From Rhodovarius crocodyli (GTDB taxonomy: Bacteria; Pseudomonadota; Alphaproteobacteria; Acetobacterales; Acetobacteraceae): 64,000 bases of DNA. Under the pieces are notes generated by a model. That model did not search any database. It saw only the letters and a list, made by a program, of their open reading frames with translations, and was not told the DNA's origin. Location: contig NZ_SACL01000002.1 in the NCBI RefSeq assembly GCF_004005855.1, positions 310,001 through 374,000 of the forward strand, given 5' to 3'. Both the position numbers and the translations under genes were made by a program. Of this stretch, positions 1-9,815 are shown in pieces (the first letter of the stretch is position 1; the number at the start of each line of letters is the position of its first letter).

Positions 1-1337
1 CTCGGGCAGGGGGCGGCCGGCCATGGGGTCCAGGTCGATGCCCAGCAACTCGCTCGCGCGGCGGTTGGGCAGGTGGATGGAACCATCGGCATCCAGCCCG
101 ATCACACCGGCCGAGACACCGCCCAGCACGCCCTCGGTGAAGCGCCGGCGCTCATCGTTCTGGCGATAGGCTTCCATCAGCTCATTGCGCTGGGCGGCCA
201 GCTGGTTGGTCATGCGGTTGAAGGCGCGGGACAGGGTCTGCACCTCATCCTCGCTGGTGCCTTCCTCGACCCGCACCGACAGATCACCCGAGCGCACGCG
301 CTCCGCAGCATGGATCAGCTTGCCGATCGGGCGCGCCAGCTGGTTGGCCAGCACCAGGCCGATCAGGATCGCGGCCAGCAGCACCAGCAGCGCCGCGATG
401 GCGAAGATCATCACGAAGGTGATCTGCAGCCCTTCACGGTTGCGGTCGAGGTTCTGGTACGCTTCCACGGCACTTTCCGTGCGGCGCATGTGCTCGATCA
501 CCTGCGGGTCCACCGGCCGGCCGATCATCAGCAGCAGGCCGGTGGAGGGGGTGAGGGCCACCAGCGCGCGGGCGCGGTCGTTCTCGTCGCCCGTCAGCAC
601 CGCCACCTCGCCGCGCTGCGCATCCTCCACCGCCCAGGGGGGCGGGGGGTCGAGCAGGAAGGAGGTGGAGATGCCGGCATGGGCGATCACGCGGCCCAGC
701 ACCGGCTCGAACACCACGGCCTCCGTCAGGCCGCGCACGCCGGCCTGGTTGGCCAGCACGCGCGCGAAGGTCAGGGACTGGTCGGGCAGCAGCACCACGG
801 CGCGGTTCAGGTCATTGGCCATCGCGAAGGCGTCGGCGCGGATGTTCTGCTGGTGCTCGGCCAGATAGGCGCGGGAGGCGGCGAGCGAGGCTTCGAGCGC
901 GGTGCGCACGCGGTCGCTGAACCAGCTCTCGATGCCCAGGTTGAAGAACAGCGCGGCGAAGCCCGCCATCAGCATGGACGGCACCACCGCCACACCCGCG
1001 AACAGCAGCACCAGCCGCGTGTGCAGGCGGGAGCCGGCATAGCCGCGCCTGCGGTCCGCCCACATGCGCACCAGCCGCCCCGACAGCGCCACGAACAGCA
1101 GCAGGATCAGCGCCAGATTGCCGAAGGCCAGCGCCACGACCATGCCCGGCCGCGTGCCGCCGCCGAAGGGGCTGCCATCGGCCAGCACCACGAAGGTGCC
1201 GATGCCCATGGCCAGCGCGCCCAGCGCCAGGCTGAGCGTGACGAACTTGCCCAGCAGTATGTCGGTGATCCGGCGCAGCAAGGGGCGCCGGGGGCGAGTG
1301 CCCCCAGCCCCGGTCGCCGAGGCCGGGGCGTTCGCCA

Positions 1338-1338
<1 letters not shown>
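1..1338 (-). CDS. ntrY: NtrY-type nitrogen sensor histidine kinase, N-terminal part
   Basis: Membrane sensor kinase that in alphaproteobacteria pairs with NtrX in nitrogen and redox control. The 446 codons present read MANAPASATG at the start, hydrophobic segments near residues 25-55 and 75-105, a long extracytoplasmic region, another membrane segment near residue 290, a HAMP-like linker (LARPIGKLIHAAERVRSGDL) and the start of a PAS domain. The window edge removes the kinase core. Its ATG overlaps the ntrC stop by one base (TGATG), so it is co-transcribed downstream of ntrC. This gene order is the usual nifR3-ntrB-ntrC-ntrY one, which supports the assignment. Confidence 0.9.
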
Positions 1339-2785
<1,447 letters not shown>

Positions 2786-2789
<4 letters not shown>

Positions 2790-3967
2790 TCAACGTCACC
2801 GGCAGGGATTTCGCCCGGGGGAGGCACGGGCAGGGACAGGCGGAAGGAGGTGCGGCCCGGGCGGCTGTCGCATTCGATGAGCCCCCCATGGTTGGCCACC
2901 AGCTTGGCCACGAGCGCGAGGCCGAGGCCCTGGCCGCCGCGCTTGGTGGTGATGAAGGGCTCGAACAGGCTGGAACGCAGATGCTCGGGAATGCCGGGGC
3001 CGTTGTCGCGCACGATGATCTGCAGCGGCAGGTGCACCCGTTCCTGGGTGCCCGGCACCGCGATGCGCAGCCCGTGGTGATAGGCCGTGATCAGGTGGAT
3101 CTCACCCACCGCGCCGCTGTGCCCGCCGGTGGAGACCGCCTCGGCCGCGTTCTTCACCAGGTTCAGCAGGATCTGGATCAGCATGTCGCGGTTGCCCCAG
3201 ACCGGGGGCAGGGAGGGGTCGTATTCCTCGATGAAGCGCAGATGCGCCGCGAAGCCCGACTGCGCGATGCGCTTCACATGGTCCAGCACGCGGTGCGGGT
3301 TCACCGCCGTGCGCTCGATCGGCCGGTCGGAGAACATGTCCATCCGGTCGATCAGGTTGCGGATCCGGTCGGTTTCCTCCTGGATCAGCGTGGTCAGCTC
3401 GCGGTCTTCCTCGCTGGCGGATTGCTCCAGCAGCTGCGCCGCGCCCCTTATGCCCGAGAGCGGGTTCTTAATCTCATGTGCGAGCATCGAGGCCATGGCG
3501 GTGGCGCCGCGCGCCGCCCCCATGAAGTTCAGCTGGCGGTCCAGCATCTGCGCCTTGCTGCCGTCGGTCAGGGTCAGCACCACCGCACCCTGCATGTCCG
3601 CGAAGGGGGCCGCAGTGGCGGAAATGCCGGTGCGGTGCAGGCGGGGGCTTTCCAGCACCAGCTCATGGTCCGCCACGGGGGCATCCTGCAGCCGCACCTG
3701 CCGGATGACCGCGAACAGCCGCGTGTCGTTCGGCAGGAAATCGGACAGCGCCATGCCCGTCAGGTTCGCGGCCGAAAGCTGGAAGAACTGTTCCGCCGCG
3801 TGGTTCACGAAGCGGAAGCGGTCCTCTCCATCCAGCACCACGGTCGCCATGGGCAGGGCAGAGAGGATGGCCGCGGCATCGGGCGGCGGCAGGTCGGGGT
3901 TTTCGGGGATGCTGCCCCCTTTGCCGGGCAGCACCTTGCGGGCGAGGCTGGCGAGCCGGCCGCTCAT
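2786..3967 (-). CDS. ntrB: NtrB, nitrogen-sensing histidine kinase/phosphatase
   Basis: Soluble sensor kinase that phosphorylates NtrC under nitrogen limitation. It is 393 residues with no membrane segment. A PAS domain spans roughly 30-140. The HisKA motif [16 protein letters not shown] has phospho-accepting H164. ATP-binding boxes follow: N box around [18 protein letters not shown] and GQGLGLAL. It sits between dusB and ntrC with ATGA overlaps on both sides, the conserved alphaproteobacterial arrangement. Confidence 0.96.
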
Positions 3968-5019
3968 GCCGCGAGCCTCTCGGCCGGGGTTTCGATCAGC
4001 GGTCGGTAGAAGCGTTCCATCATGGCCTCTGCCTGGGCGGGGTCATCCACCGTGTTGATGGCGGAGCGGAACTCGGCGCTGCCGGGCAGGCCCTTGGAAT
4101 ACCAGGCCAGATGCTTGCGGGCCATGCGCACGCCGCCCACCACGCCGTATTGCGCCAGCATGGCGCGGTAATGCGCCAGCATGATCGCGTATTGCTCGGC
4201 CAGCGACGGGTCGGGGATGATTTCCCCGGTCGCGAGGTAATGGGCCACCTGGCGCGGGAACCAGGGCCGGCCATAGCAGCCGCGCCCGATCATCACCCCA
4301 TCGGCCCCCGAGCGTGCCAGCGCCTCGGCCGCGTTCTCCACCGTCACGATGTCGCCGTTCGCGATGACGGGCAGGCTGACGGCGGCCTTCACGCTGGCGA
4401 TGAAGTCCCAGTTGGCGGTGCCGGTATAGAGCTGCTGGCGGGTGCGGCCATGCACCGTGATCAGCTTGATGCCGCATTCCTGCGCGATGCGCGCCAGCGT
4501 CGGCGCGTTCAGGCTGTTGTGGTCCCAGCCCATGCGCATCTTGAGCGTGACGGGCACCGAGACGGCCTTCACCGTCGCTTCCAGGATGCGGGCGGCCTTG
4601 ATCTCATCCCGCATCAGGGCGGAGCCGGCCATCTGGCCGATCGCGACCTTCTTCACCGGGCAGCCGAAATTGATGTCGACGATGGCGGCACCGCGGTCGG
4701 CGACCAGCTTGGCGGCCTCGGCCATCACCTCGGGCTCGCAGCCGGCCAGCTGGACGGAGGAAGGCGCACCGTGGCCCTCAACCTCGGCCATCATCAGCGT
4801 GGCGCGGTTCTCCCGCACCATGGCCTGGCTGGCGATCATCTCGGAGACGACGAGGCCGGTGCCGAGCTCACGCGCGATGCGGCGGAAGGGCAGGTCGGTC
4901 ACGCCGGACATCGGCGCGAGGATCACCGGCGTGTCGATCGTGACGCCCGGCGCGAGCGCGATCGGCTTCAGCGGCGCGGGCGAACGCGCGGAAAACGGCG
5001 GATTTGCTGGCGCTGACAT
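3964..5019 (-). CDS. dusB: tRNA-dihydrouridine synthase DusB (NifR3)
   Basis: FMN enzyme that reduces uridine to dihydrouridine in the tRNA D-loop; it is the historical nifR3 gene of the ntr operon. The TIM-barrel start APMSGVTDLPFRR is near residue 35, and the catalytic cysteine is C120 in NFGCPVKKV. The FMN phosphate site is GVMIGRGCYGRPW near the C-terminal third. I chose the ATG at 5019 (MSAPANPP, 351 aa) because the upstream in-frame extension to 5097 looks non-homologous. First gene of the dusB-ntrB-ntrC-ntrY operon, divergent from ispDF. Confidence 0.95.
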   Translation of the reverse strand: MSAPANPPFSARSPAPLKPIALAPGVTIDTPVILAPMSGVTDLPFRRIARELGTGLVVSEMIASQAMVRENRATLMMAEVEGHGAPSSVQLAGCEPEVMAEAAKLVADRGAAIVDINFGCPVKKVAIGQMAGSALMRDEIKAARILEATVKAVSVPVTLKMRMGWDHNSLNAPTLARIAQECGIKLITVHGRTRQQLYTGTANWDFIASVKAAVSLPVIANGDIVTVENAAEALARSGADGVMIGRGCYGRPWFPRQVAHYLATGEIIPDPSLAEQYAIMLAHYRAMLAQYGVVGGVRMARKHLAWYSKGLPGSAEFRSAINTVDDPAQAEAMMERFYRPLIETPAERLAA

Positions 5020-5221
5020 CTTACCTGCAGGCGCTTCGGGGGGCGTTTCGCTGCACAACATGTGGGCATCCATATCAAGTGCGCGCAAATTGGGCAATAT
5101 GCTGAAAGAGCGCGCCTGAATTATCGGCGGAAAACCGCGGTCTCACGCGGGGTTGGGCGCAATGCCCGGCCTGTGCGCCCCGCTATACCGCATGGCGTCG
5201 GTTTGGGCTATGCGGGGCGCC

Positions 5222-6361
5222 ATGGATGTAGTCGCACTGTTGATGGCGGGCGGGCAGGGAACGCGCTTCGGCGCGCCGGAACCCAAGCAATACCTGCCCC
5301 TGGCGGGCCGGCCCGTGCTGCGCCACGCGGCCGAGGCCCTGCTGGCCGAGGGATTCGTGGCCGCGATCCAGCCCGTGGTGCCGGCGGGCGACGAAGCCCG
5401 CGTGGCCGCGATGCTGGAAGGGCTGCCCACCCTGCCGCCCGTGCCGGGCGGCGCCACCAGGGCCGAGTCGGTCCGCGCCGGGCTCGCGGCGGTGGCCGCG
5501 CGCGCGCCCGATGTGGTGCTGGTGCATGATGCCGCCCGCCCCGTGGTCCCGGCGGGCACCGTGCGCAATCTGCTGGCGGCGCTGGAAAGCCACCCGGGCG
5601 CCATTCCGGCCCAGCCTGTCTCCGATACGCTGAAGCGTGGGGAGGACGGCATGATCGCGGCCACCGTGCCCCGCGCCGGCCTGTTCCGCGCCCAGACCCC
5701 GCAGGCCTTCCGCCTTTCCGCCCTGCAGGCCGCCCATGCCGGCGGCGATGAGGGCACCGACGACGCCGAGCTGCTGGAACGCATCGGCCTGGCCGTGGCG
5801 CTGGTGCCCGGCGCCGAGAGCAACATCAAGATCACCTGGCCCGAGGATCTCACGCGCGTGACCATCGCTTCCCCGCTTCTGCTGCCGCGCGTCGGCACCG
5901 GTTATGACGTGCACCGGCTGGTGCCGAACCGTCCGCTGGTCCTGTGCGGCATCACCGTGCCCCACACGCTGGGGCTGGACGGCCATTCGGATGCCGATGT
6001 GGGCATCCATGCCCTGTGCGACGCGATCTACGGCGCGCTGGGCGAGGGCGACATCGGCGCCCATTTCCCGCCCAGCGAAATGAAGTGGAAGGACGCGGAC
6101 AGCGCCCAGTTCCTGATCCACGCGGCCCAGCGCATCAAGGCGCGCGGCGGGCGGCTGATCAACGCCGACGTCACGCTGATCTGCGAGCGCCCGAAGATCC
6201 GCCCGCATGTCGAGACCATGCGCGCCCGCCTGGCGGAGCTGCTGGGTGTTGAGATCGGCCGCATCGGCGTGAAGGCCACGACCAGCGAGCGCCTGGGCTT
6301 CACCGGCCGCGAGGAAGGCATCGCCTGCCAGGCGGCGGTCAGCGTGCTGGTCGCGGAGTAG
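5222..6361 (+). CDS. ispDF: Bifunctional IspD/IspF (MEP isoprenoid pathway)
   Basis: Fused enzyme for two non-consecutive MEP-pathway steps: cytidylyl transfer to MEP, and cyclisation to 2-C-methyl-D-erythritol 2,4-cyclodiphosphate. The IspD half (about 1-220) starts with LLMAGGQGTRFG and contains VHDAARP. The IspF half (about 223-379) starts GTGYDVHRL and has the zinc-site stretch LDGHSDADVGIHALCDA. The start at 5222 puts MDVVALLMAGG at the N-terminus; the upstream in-frame ATGs add unrelated residues. Fused ispDF is typical of alphaproteobacteria, and so is its position next to dusB/ntrBC. Confidence 0.96.
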   Translation: MDVVALLMAGGQGTRFGAPEPKQYLPLAGRPVLRHAAEALLAEGFVAAIQPVVPAGDEARVAAMLEGLPTLPPVPGGATRAESVRAGLAAVAARAPDVVLVHDAARPVVPAGTVRNLLAALESHPGAIPAQPVSDTLKRGEDGMIAATVPRAGLFRAQTPQAFRLSALQAAHAGGDEGTDDAELLERIGLAVALVPGAESNIKITWPEDLTRVTIASPLLLPRVGTGYDVHRLVPNRPLVLCGITVPHTLGLDGHSDADVGIHALCDAIYGALGEGDIGAHFPPSEMKWKDADSAQFLIHAAQRIKARGGRLINADVTLICERPKIRPHVETMRARLAELLGVEIGRIGVKATTSERLGFTGREEGIACQAAVSVLVAE

Positions 6362-6751
6362 CTACCCCACCGCCGCCACGCATTCGATTTCCAGCAGGAA
6401 TTCCGGCACCGGCAGCGCCACCACCACCGAGGTGGTGCGCGCCGGCAGAGCCTCGGCCGGGAAGGCCGCGCGATACAGGCGGTTCATCTCCGCCACGTCG
6501 CCCGCGCGGGTCAGCAGCACATTCACCTTCAGGATGCGCGTCATGTCGGTGCCGGCATCGGCCAGCACCAGCTTCAGGTTCGCGATCACCTGGGCGAACT
6601 GCGCGGCGAAATCGCCGGCAGCGATGTTGCCCGCCGTGTCCAGCGGCGCCAGGCCCGAGACATACAGCGTGTTGCCGTGGGCGACTGCCATTGAAAAGGG
6701 CGGAAAGGGCCTGGCATCGGCAGGCGTGGCATAGCGCGTGATTTTTTCCAT
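6362..6751 (-). CDS. RidA/YjgF-family protein
   Basis: 129-residue member of the RidA/YER057c/UK114 family. Family members are trimeric enamine/imine deaminases, or paralogues acting in amine catabolism. The family signature is ARTTSVVVALPVPEFLLEIE, in which the Arg and Glu line the active-site cleft. LYVSGLAPLD near residue 30 is also typical. The ATG at 6751 gives MEKITRYATP; the upstream extension overlaps the next gene's leader and lacks homology. It converges with ispDF, with the stop codons adjacent, and diverges from the M20 hydrolase. It may act with that hydrolase on nitrogen compounds; this is inference. Confidence 0.88.
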   Translation of the reverse strand: MEKITRYATPADARPFPPFSMAVAHGNTLYVSGLAPLDTAGNIAAGDFAAQFAQVIANLKLVLADAGTDMTRILKVNVLLTRAGDVAEMNRLYRAAFPAEALPARTTSVVVALPVPEFLLEIECVAAVG

Positions 6752-6798
6752 GCCCGGCACGCTACACGCCGGGCGTGCGGCGCTGCAAACTGCCGCGC

Positions 6799-7998
6799 AT
6801 GGCACAGATCGACACCGCCCGTTTCATCGCCGACCTGCAGGAGCTGCGGAAGATCGGCGAGTTCAAGACCGGGGTGCACCGCCCCACCTACACCCCGCAG
6901 GACATGGAGTCCCGCCGCTGGCTGATGGACCGCATGGCCGAGATCGGGCTGGAGCCCTCGATGGACGGCGTGGGCAACGTGCTGGGCAAGCACAAGGGGC
7001 CGGGCATCAAGCTGCTGGCGGGCAGCCATATCGAGACGCAGAACGAGGCCGGCTGGCTGGACGGCGCGTTGGGCGTGGTCGCGGGCCTGGCGCTCGCCCG
7101 CGCCGGGCTGCCGGTGGATGTCGTCGCCTGCGCCGATGAGGAAGGCCATTACGGCGGCTTCGTGGGCAGCCGCAGCCTGACCGGCATCCTGACCGAGGAG
7201 CAGATCGACGCGGCCAGCAACCGCACGACCGGGCAGACCCTGCGCGAGGCCCTGGCCGGCGCTGGGCTCGCGGGGCTGCCGCGCCCGCCGCTGGAGGCCA
7301 GCCGCTACAAGGGCTTCTTCGAGATGCATATCGAGCAGGGAACCCAGCTGGAGAATGCCGGCCTGCGCGCGGGCGTCGTCTCGGGCATCGTGGCGATCTG
7401 GCAGTGGAAGATCGTCATCGAGGGCAACCAGGACCACGCGGGCGGCACCACCATGGCCGAGCGCCGCGACGCGGGGCTTACCGCCGTGCGCCTGCTGGCC
7501 GCCATCGACCAGGAATTCCCCCGCCATGTGGGTGAGCGCACGACCTGGACCACGGGCCGCATCGCGCTGGAACCGGGCGCGCCCTCCATCATCCCCGGCC
7601 GCGCCGAGATCCTGTTCCAGTTCCGCGACATCAGCACCGAGAAGCTGGCCGAGCTGGAGACGGTGCTGCGCCGCCTGATCCAGGAGAGCAACCGGCGCGA
7701 GAAATGCCCCGCACGCCTTGAGGCGGTGTCGCTGTCCAAGCCCGCCATGTGCGACCACGCCATGATGGCCTGCCTGGCCGAGGCGGCCGAGGCCGTGCAG
7801 CCCGGCTGCTGGCAGAAGATGCCCTCGGGCGCCGGGCATGATTCGCAGTACATCGCCAGGCTGATGCCGGTGGCGATGCTGTTCACGCCCTCCATCGGCG
7901 GCATCAGCCACCACTGGAGCGAGGATACGAAGATCGAGGATCTGGAGCTGTGCATGCAGATCCTGGGCGGTGCCGCGGAGCGCTTTCTGGCGGTCTGA
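6799..7998 (+). CDS. M20-family Zn-dependent amidohydrolase (hydantoinase/carbamoylase type)
   Basis: 399-residue metallopeptidase-fold hydrolase related to N-carbamoyl-L-amino-acid hydrolases and allantoate amidohydrolases; substrate unknown. Visible family motifs are GSHIETQNEAGWLDGALGV (first metal ligands), CADEEGHYGGFVGSRSLTG, EMHIEQGTQLE, an inserted dimerisation domain (about 215-330) with HAGGTTMAERRDA, and SGAGHDSQY with GISHHWSEDT. The residue after the first metal His is usually in an H-x-D pair; here it reads H-I-E. The ATG at 6799 (MAQIDTARF) was chosen over 6775. The gene ends 59 bp before tRNA-Arg. Confidence 0.88.
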   Translation: MAQIDTARFIADLQELRKIGEFKTGVHRPTYTPQDMESRRWLMDRMAEIGLEPSMDGVGNVLGKHKGPGIKLLAGSHIETQNEAGWLDGALGVVAGLALARAGLPVDVVACADEEGHYGGFVGSRSLTGILTEEQIDAASNRTTGQTLREALAGAGLAGLPRPPLEASRYKGFFEMHIEQGTQLENAGLRAGVVSGIVAIWQWKIVIEGNQDHAGGTTMAERRDAGLTAVRLLAAIDQEFPRHVGERTTWTTGRIALEPGAPSIIPGRAEILFQFRDISTEKLAELETVLRRLIQESNRREKCPARLEAVSLSKPAMCDHAMMACLAEAAEAVQPGCWQKMPSGAGHDSQYIARLMPVAMLFTPSIGGISHHWSEDTKIEDLELCMQILGGAAERFLAV

Positions 7999-8057
7999 TG
8001 AACTCTGCCGCCCCGGTCTTGTGGCCGGGGCTGGGGGCGGGCTAGGAAGAAGGCAGT

Positions 8058-8131
8058 GTCTCCGTAGCTCAGCAGGATAGAGCACAGGATTCCTAATCCT
8101 GGGGCCGTGGGTTCGAATCCCGCCGGGGACA
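8058..8131 (+). tRNA. tRNA-Arg (anticodon CCT)
   Basis: Cloverleaf folds by eye: acceptor GTCTCCG pairs with CGGGGAC (one T-G pair), anticodon stem CAGGA/TCCTG with loop TTCCTAA (anticodon CCT), and T arm GTGGG-TTCGAAT-CCCGC. Discriminator A is at 8131. The following bases are TAC rather than CCA. At the far attachment site the same 3' half is followed by CCA, so the ancestral gene probably encoded CCA. The island is integrated in the 3' half of this gene. Confidence 0.95.
8088..8131 (+). repeat. attL: left 44-bp attachment repeat inside tRNA-Arg
   Basis: The 3' 44 bases of tRNA-Arg, from the anticodon stem (GATTCCTAATCC) to the discriminator (GGGGACA), recur exactly at 32942-32985. The flanking bases differ on both sides (G/T before, T/C after), so 44 bp is the full identity block. 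This is the classic footprint of tyrosine-recombinase integration into a tRNA gene. Confidence 0.95.
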
Positions 8132-8204
8132 TACCTTCTTTCTGGTTGAAATTATTAAGTTTATTGGTTGTGCGCTCTACGCGATTCCCGCTGACCCTAC
8201 GGCG

Positions 8205-8226
8205 CTGACCGGACATTGACCGGACG
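8205..8226 (+). repeat. Left subterminal repeat (two direct TGACCGGAC copies)
   Basis: A 22-base stretch starting CTGACCGGACATTG and ending ACCGGACG is identical to 32802-32823 at the other end of the island. It contains TGACCGGAC at 8206 and 8217, 11 bp apart in direct orientation. It lies 74 bp inside attL. Position, spacing and presence at both ends fit integrase arm-type binding sites (inference). Confidence 0.75.
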
Positions 8227-8274
8227 GGTGGTCCAGTTGCCGCCCTAAGGGCACGAATCGGTGGCGTCGTTCAG

Positions 8275-8952
8275 CTACCCACCAATGTCTCTCAGGAGCG
8301 CGCCGCCCGTCGCCCGATCAGCCGCAGTGATGAAGATCCAATCGTGCCTGTCCTGTGCGTCACGCCACTCCCCGCACAGACGTTCGTAGGTCGGCCAGCG
8401 CATCCACTTCGGCTTTGGAGGTGGGCTAGCATCAGCCCCCTGATACGGCGCCCCGAGACGGGCATAGATGCGCCTGAGCCGCCGGTGGCTTCGGTCGTTG
8501 GCATCCTCACCGCGGCTGTCGTGCATCAGGCGGTAGGCGCCCGCGCCACGTGAGGCGAAACGGGAGCCTCCGTTGGGCAGGATCAGCACTCCGCAGCGGC
8601 GATAGCTGAACGGGCAAGTCCACCACCATCTCCTACCGCCGAAGGGGCAGGGCGTGGTTTCAAGTCTTATGACCTGCTCCTGAGGCCCAGTGCGACCACA
8701 GGGCATATCGATGTCGAAGTGTAGGGTTACCTGTCCAGCCTCTCGCTCCATGGAGAAGTCGGCAAGCACCTGATGCCGTACGCCGCCTGAGCCCGAGTGA
8801 GGCCATCGCCATCCCGCCCTGAAGTTCAGGCGCTGCCCGTCTGCGAGCTGGGCGATCCGAGTTCGATGCTTCCGCGTGGCCTGGCATACCTCCAGGGTAA
8901 GGGAGGAGCAGCTTTCGATTGTGTTCCAGATCCTCGGCCTTCCACGGGCCAT
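8275..8952 (-). CDS. Conserved hypothetical protein of mobile elements, zinc-ribbon-like
   Basis: 225 residues from MARGRPRIWN at 8952. The middle holds a cysteine-rich patch, TPCPFGGRRWWWTCP followed by RRCGVLILP, which looks like a degenerate zinc ribbon. A basic C-terminal half contains KPKWMRWPTYERL. Proteins with the FGGRRWWF / LYLPPGGRRFASR / MRWRTYERL pattern are common in alphaproteobacterial mobile elements, but I know no function for them. Last gene of the minus-strand operon, next to attL. Confidence 0.72.
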   Translation of the reverse strand: MARGRPRIWNTIESCSSLTLEVCQATRKHRTRIAQLADGQRLNFRAGWRWPHSGSGGVRHQVLADFSMEREAGQVTLHFDIDMPCGRTGPQEQVIRLETTPCPFGGRRWWWTCPFSYRRCGVLILPNGGSRFASRGAGAYRLMHDSRGEDANDRSHRRLRRIYARLGAPYQGADASPPPKPKWMRWPTYERLCGEWRDAQDRHDWIFITAADRATGGALLRDIGG

Positions 8953-8983
8953 GTGTGTGCTCCTGAATTTCCAAATGGCGTCA

Positions 8984-9232
8984 TCAATCAGCCAAGGCAT
9001 CCATCGCCGCCGCATGCTCGAACACCGCCTGCTCTGTGGCTGCTTGGACCGTTTCCCAGAGCTGACTGTCCATCTCGAATGAGGCGATGTCCGGCCCTGC
9101 AGGGAATGGTTCTGCCTTTAGGCCTGCTTTACGGAGGCGGCGCACCAGGACTCGGAGACGGATCCCTCGCACCTCGACGGTGGCGATGACACGCGGGGTC
9201 CGGAAGTGACCCGGCGGGATGCTGATCTCTTT
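8984..9232 (-). CDS. Small hypothetical protein, start unresolved
   Basis: The reading frame encodes KEISIPPGHFRTPRV, a basic stretch IRLRVLVRRLRKAGLKAEPF, then an acidic Ala-rich helix ending MDALAD. The composition looks genuine. No ATG, GTG or TTG lies at a sensible place: the ATG overlapping the previous stop at 9249 is in another frame, and an eight-C run just upstream could hide a sequencing or slippage event. The first in-frame internal start is a GTG at 9172. The coordinate given is the first residue I trust, not a start codon. Confidence 0.45.
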   Translation of the reverse strand, partial: KEISIPPGHFRTPRVIATVEVRGIRLRVLVRRLRKAGLKAEPFPAGPDIASFEMDSQLWETVQAATEQAVFEHAAAMDALAD

Positions 9233-9245
9233 GACGATGGGGCGT

Positions 9246-9815
9246 TCATGATTGGGGGGGGCATGTCGTGATCTCCACGAAGGCGCCTTGGCGCAGATGG
9301 ACAGGGGGATGGCATGGCCAGCATCGCCATCCGCGGGGTTCGTCGTTGGGCCTCCACCAGCGCCCTCCGGATCGGTCGAGCCGGCCACAACAGCGGCACC
9401 AGGCGCCGGGTGGGGGCTGGTCCATAGGAGCGCCGCCGGGCAAACGGGCCAGGGAGTAGGAGAACAACCCGTCCCGCAGAGGATCGGGATCACTCGGCAC
9501 GTATGGCCTCGGGCTGGCCGGCTGGCCGTAGTGATCCGCCAGGGCCTCGCGTTCTGCGTCGTCATGCACGGACAACACCCCCGGACCGGTCGATTGGACT
9601 TCGGCCAGAACCCCCGAATGCATAGGGGTCATAGGGGTCATAGGGGTCTGGTTCGCGATCAGAAGCGCCGCGATGTCATCGCGATACCGTCGAAGGTCTG
9701 ACAGGACGGCCTCGGGAGGCGGGGTGTCCGCCTCCATCCCGACAGTCCCGCCCGGCAGGAGCGTCAGTTTCACGCCGGCCGCCTGGGCTTGCTCCATGGC
9801 ATGCGCGGCGCTCAT
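9246..9815 (-). CDS. TubC-like N-terminal domain protein with zinc ribbon
   Basis: 189 residues starting MSAAHAMEQAQAAGVKL, with an ATGA overlap to the primase stop. The first 50 residues (AGVKLTLLPGG through LRRYRDDIAALL) resemble the TubC N-terminal docking-like domain seen in many phage and plasmid proteins beside primases. A PMTPMTPMHSG stretch follows. The C-terminus has a CRCC...CWPC zinc-ribbon pattern inside a Trp/Arg-rich region. Probably an accessory replication protein, judged from its position only. The PMTPMTPM coding bases are one copy of a repeat that also occurs in two intergenic sites of the island. Confidence 0.72.
   Translation of the reverse strand: MSAAHAMEQAQAAGVKLTLLPGGTVGMEADTPPPEAVLSDLRRYRDDIAALLIANQTPMTPMTPMHSGVLAEVQSTGPGVLSVHDDAEREALADHYGQPASPRPYVPSDPDPLRDGLFSYSLARLPGGAPMDQPPPGAWCRCCGRLDRSGGRWWRPNDEPRGWRCWPCHPPVHLRQGAFVEITTCPPQS
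9592..9648 (-). repeat. Copy A of the CCCCTATG repeat element (coding copy)
   Basis: On the minus strand this reads three tandem ACCCCTATG units, then GCATTCGGGGGTTCTGGCC and GAAGTCCAATC. It aligns along its whole length with intergenic copies at 28988-29042 and 31358-31411. Here it is translated as part of the TubC-like protein, and it lies in opposite orientation to the other two copies. Confidence 0.7.

Noticed and set aside
8984-9565. Long version of the small gene near the island's left end
   Set aside because: The N-terminal 110 residues are a shadow of the TubC-like gene; only the last 82 residues look genuine.
9619-9650. Tandem ATAGGGGTC units considered as a CRISPR or minisatellite
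   Set aside because: Only three short units without spacers; they match the coding part of the element found elsewhere in the island.
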